From assembly GCA_030838025.1 (NCBI GenBank), contig JAUTXM010000079.1, positions 1 to 6,250 of the forward strand: a stretch of 6,250 nt of DNA, read 5' to 3'. The notes below the pieces were generated by a model. It was not told where the DNA came from, did no database searches, and saw only the letters and a list, made by a program, of their open reading frames with translations. Of this stretch, positions 4,363 through 6,250 are shown piece by piece. The position numbers and the translations under genes were made by a program. Origin of the DNA: Acidimicrobiaceae bacterium. GTDB lineage: Bacteria > Actinomycetota > Acidimicrobiia > Acidimicrobiales > Palsa-688. Numbering within the stretch: the first letter of the stretch is position 1; each line of letters opens with the position of its first letter.

Positions 4363-5829
4363 ATGAGTTCGGTCACCACCACCTTGTGGGAGGAGCGCCA
4401 GCAGGCGTTCGTCGAGCGCCTCGGTCGCGGCGGCGGCCTGGGCCTGGACAACGGCACCATGGTGGTGATCCCGTCGCTCAGCTTCTCCATGGCGGAGCTG
4501 GCCAAGATCACCGGGGTGGTCCGCTACGAGGAGCGGCTGCTGTACATGCTGCTGCAGCTGCGAGAACCCGGGCTGCGCATGATCTACGTCACCTCGCTGC
4601 CCATCGACGCGGCGATCATCGAGTACTACCTGCGCTTCCTCCCTAACCCTGACGACGCCCGGCGCCGATTGCAGCTGCTGAGCATCCACGATCCCGAGGT
4701 CATGCCGCTCACGCAGAAGCTGCTGCGCCGGGGTGACGCGCTGACCCGGCTACGCACGTTGGCCGGCGATCCTGACGACGCCTACGTGATCAGCTTCAAT
4801 GTCACCGACCACGAGCAGGCCCTGGCCGAGTCCCTCGGACTGCCGCTGTATGGCGCGCCGCCCAACCTGGCCTGGCTGGGCTCGAAGACGGGCTCCAAGC
4901 GCAGCGCCCGGCAGGCGGGGACCCGCGTGCTCGAGGGGACCGAGGACCTCTGGAGCCTCCGGGACATCGAGCGGGGCATGGAGTCGATCCGGGCCCACGC
5001 CCCCCACGCTGAGGCGGTCGTCGTGAAACTCAACTACGGCTTCGCGGGCCAGGGCAACGCCATCGTGGAACTGGAGTCACCCGTGCGGCCACTGGCCGAG
5101 TCGCGGACGGTCTTCTGCGCCCCCAACGAGAACTGGACGTCGTTCGAGGCCAAGATCCAAGCAGACGGTGCGATAGTCGAGGAGCTGGTGCGGCGCGAGG
5201 AGATGGTCTCGCCGAGTGTCCAACTCCGGGTCGTCCCCGGGGCGCCCGTCGAGATCCTCTCGACCCACGACCAGATCCTGAGCGGACCCGAAAGCCAGGT
5301 GTACTTCGGGTGCCGGTTCCCCGCCGACCCGTCCTACCGGCTGGTCATCCAGGAGGCCGCCATCAAGGTCGCCGAGGTGCTGGCCGGACACGGTGTCATC
5401 GGGATCTTCGGCATCGATTTTCTCGTGGCGCCCGGCCGTCGTGGGAACGCGGTGTACGTGAGTGAGATCAACCTGCGTATGGGCGGTACCACCCATCCGT
5501 TCTGGATGGCCCGGCTGGCGACCGAAGGGGTGTACGACCGGGCCAGCGGGGAACTTGTGGCGCCGAGCGGCCCGAAGCGCTATGTGGCGACCGACAACCT
5601 GCACGAGGAGGGCCTCGTCGGGACCACGCCGCAGCAGGTGATCGACGCCATCGACGAAGCAGGACTGGGTTTCAACGCCGAGACCCGCACCGGCGCCGCC
5701 CTCCACATGCTGGGAGCGCTCGGGGCGTATGGGAAGATGGGCGTCACCTGCATCGCCGACTCACTGGCGGAGGCGGACGCCCTGTACGACGCCGTGGTGG
5801 CGACCTGCCGCGCCCTCGGAAGCGACTGA
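4363..5829 (+). CDS. PGM1-related ATP-grasp peptide ligase
   Basis: The 488-residue product should use ATP to join a carboxylate to an amine through an acyl-phosphate. PGM1, from pheganomycin biosynthesis, joins an amino-acid derivative to ribosomally made peptides; the substrate here is unknown. Residues about 33-200 form a pre-ATP-grasp domain (VIPSLSF, then YEERLLYMLLQLR at 55-67, MIYVTSLPI). The ATP-grasp domain follows with Lys222 and the glycine loop NYGFAGQGNA (224-233), then GIDF (Asp352) and the metal-binding EINLRMGG (Glu368, Asn370). Residues about 406-484 match the PGM1 C-terminal domain (RYVATDNL, TGAALHMLGALGAYGKMGVT). The expected motifs appear intact. ATG 4363 is used; GTG 4357, two codons earlier, sits at better spacing (six bases) from GAGG at 4347-4350 and may be the true start. 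Divergent from DUF1697 and convergent with the transporter three bases away. No precursor peptide gene is visible nearby. Confidence 0.9.
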   Translation: MSSVTTTLWEERQQAFVERLGRGGGLGLDNGTMVVIPSLSFSMAELAKITGVVRYEERLLYMLLQLREPGLRMIYVTSLPIDAAIIEYYLRFLPNPDDARRRLQLLSIHDPEVMPLTQKLLRRGDALTRLRTLAGDPDDAYVISFNVTDHEQALAESLGLPLYGAPPNLAWLGSKTGSKRSARQAGTRVLEGTEDLWSLRDIERGMESIRAHAPHAEAVVVKLNYGFAGQGNAIVELESPVRPLAESRTVFCAPNENWTSFEAKIQADGAIVEELVRREEMVSPSVQLRVVPGAPVEILSTHDQILSGPESQVYFGCRFPADPSYRLVIQEAAIKVAEVLAGHGVIGIFGIDFLVAPGRRGNAVYVSEINLRMGGTTHPFWMARLATEGVYDRASGELVAPSGPKRYVATDNLHEEGLVGTTPQQVIDAIDEAGLGFNAETRTGAALHMLGALGAYGKMGVTCIADSLAEADALYDAVVATCRALGSD

Positions 5830-5832
5830 CGG

Positions 5833-6250
5833 CTAGGGCGCCTGCTCGGCATCGCCTTGGCGGGGCATCGACTGGCGCCACAACTGCGGTACCCGCCAGG
5901 CGATGGCGCCCAGCCCCACGACGCACGCCAGGCCGCCTGACCACACGGCGAACTGTGGGCCGCCAATGGCTGCGGCCACGCCCGCCTCGGCGTCGCCCAG
6001 GCGAGGACCCCCGGTGACCACCGCGATATACGTGCCCGCCAGCCGACCCTGGAGGTGTTCGGGAACCGTCGTCTGCAGGATCGACCCCCGGAACACCGCC
6101 GAGACCACATCGGCGGCGCCCGCCAGGCCGAGCAGGAGCAGCCCCACCCAGAGCACCCCAACCAGGCCGAACACGGCGATGGACGCGCCCCAAACAGCCA
6201 CCGCGCACAGCACGGCCCGCCCCTGTCGGCGCACCGCGCTGACCCAGCCG
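5833..6250 (-). CDS. MFS transporter, C-terminal part (EntS/MFS_3-like; 5' end missing)
   Basis: The frame is open to the window edge; 138 codons plus a TAG stop are visible. The visible part begins GWVSAVRRQGRAVL, a cytoplasmic loop before a transmembrane helix in this family. Hydrophobic segments follow: AVLCAVAVWGASIAVFGLV, VLWVGLLLLGLAGAADVV, and FAVWSGGLACVVGLGAIAW near the end. Between them is FRGSILQTTVPEHLQGRLAG, the loop typical of the MFS_3 group that includes enterobactin exporter EntS. Such proteins are inner-membrane proton-driven exporters; the substrate cannot be told from the C-terminus. The last residues form a short charged tail. A GTG at 6234 is internal, because the family match continues upstream of it. 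It is tail to tail with the peptide ligase. Confidence 0.85.
   Translation of the reverse strand, partial: GWVSAVRRQGRAVLCAVAVWGASIAVFGLVGVLWVGLLLLGLAGAADVVSAVFRGSILQTTVPEHLQGRLAGTYIAVVTGGPRLGDAEAGVAAAIGGPQFAVWSGGLACVVGLGAIAWRVPQLWRQSMPRQGDAEQAP

Noticed and set aside
3996..4646. Plus-strand open frame across the DUF1697/ligase junction
   Set aside because: It runs antisense to DUF1697 and out of frame with the ligase, both of which are well supported.

Overview
This window is high-GC bacterial DNA whose coding frames strongly prefer G or C in third codon positions. An LPxTG cell-wall sorting signal, a lipoprotein-type L,D-transpeptidase with a Ser/Thr/Pro linker, a ClpP2-like protease subunit and a PGM1-type peptide ligase together point to an actinobacterium. 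Species or order cannot be read from the sequence. It looks like ordinary chromosome: no tRNA, rRNA, CRISPR array, transposase or integrase was seen. Eight protein genes fill almost all of it; two run off the edges.

Layout. (1) 1-1649, plus strand: the 3' end of a sortase-anchored surface protein with Cys-paired repeats and a complete LPLTG/hydrophobic/Arg-rich tail. Five bases later comes a lipoprotein with a peptidoglycan-binding domain and a YkuD L,D-transpeptidase domain. The two look like one cell-envelope operon. (2) 1687-2310, minus strand: a stand-alone clpP, convergent with the transpeptidase. (3) 2311-2417: a short divergent regulatory region with two copies of GCAAC-N6-GTTGC, which form a long inverted repeat. 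(4) 2418-3213, plus strand: an SRPBCC/AHSA1-like protein followed by an ArsR-family repressor, a common small regulatory pair. (5) 3222-3557, minus strand: a small stand-alone CBM48-like glycogen-binding-fold protein with an ambiguous start. (6) 3682-3751: a 70-base imperfect hairpin after (7) a DUF1697 gene (3747-4292, minus). (8) 4293-4362: a divergent spacer holding three 14-bp tandem repeats. (9) 4363-5829, plus strand: a PGM1-related ATP-grasp peptide ligase. (10) 5833-6250, minus strand: the C-terminal part of an MFS exporter-like protein, tail to tail with the ligase and three bases away.

How the genes may work together. The first two genes act outside the membrane on the wall: one product is attached to peptidoglycan, the other remodels or crosslinks it. 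The ArsR-family protein is the obvious candidate to bind the twin dyads and control its own SRPBCC-arsR unit and possibly clpP; this is inference. The peptide ligase has no visible precursor-peptide gene or other biosynthetic partner in the window. The neighbouring exporter is on the other strand, so a functional link is only a possibility. No complete new system is demonstrated. The best leads are the repeat-containing LPxTG protein, the twin operator, the 14-bp repeats and the orphan PGM1-like ligase.
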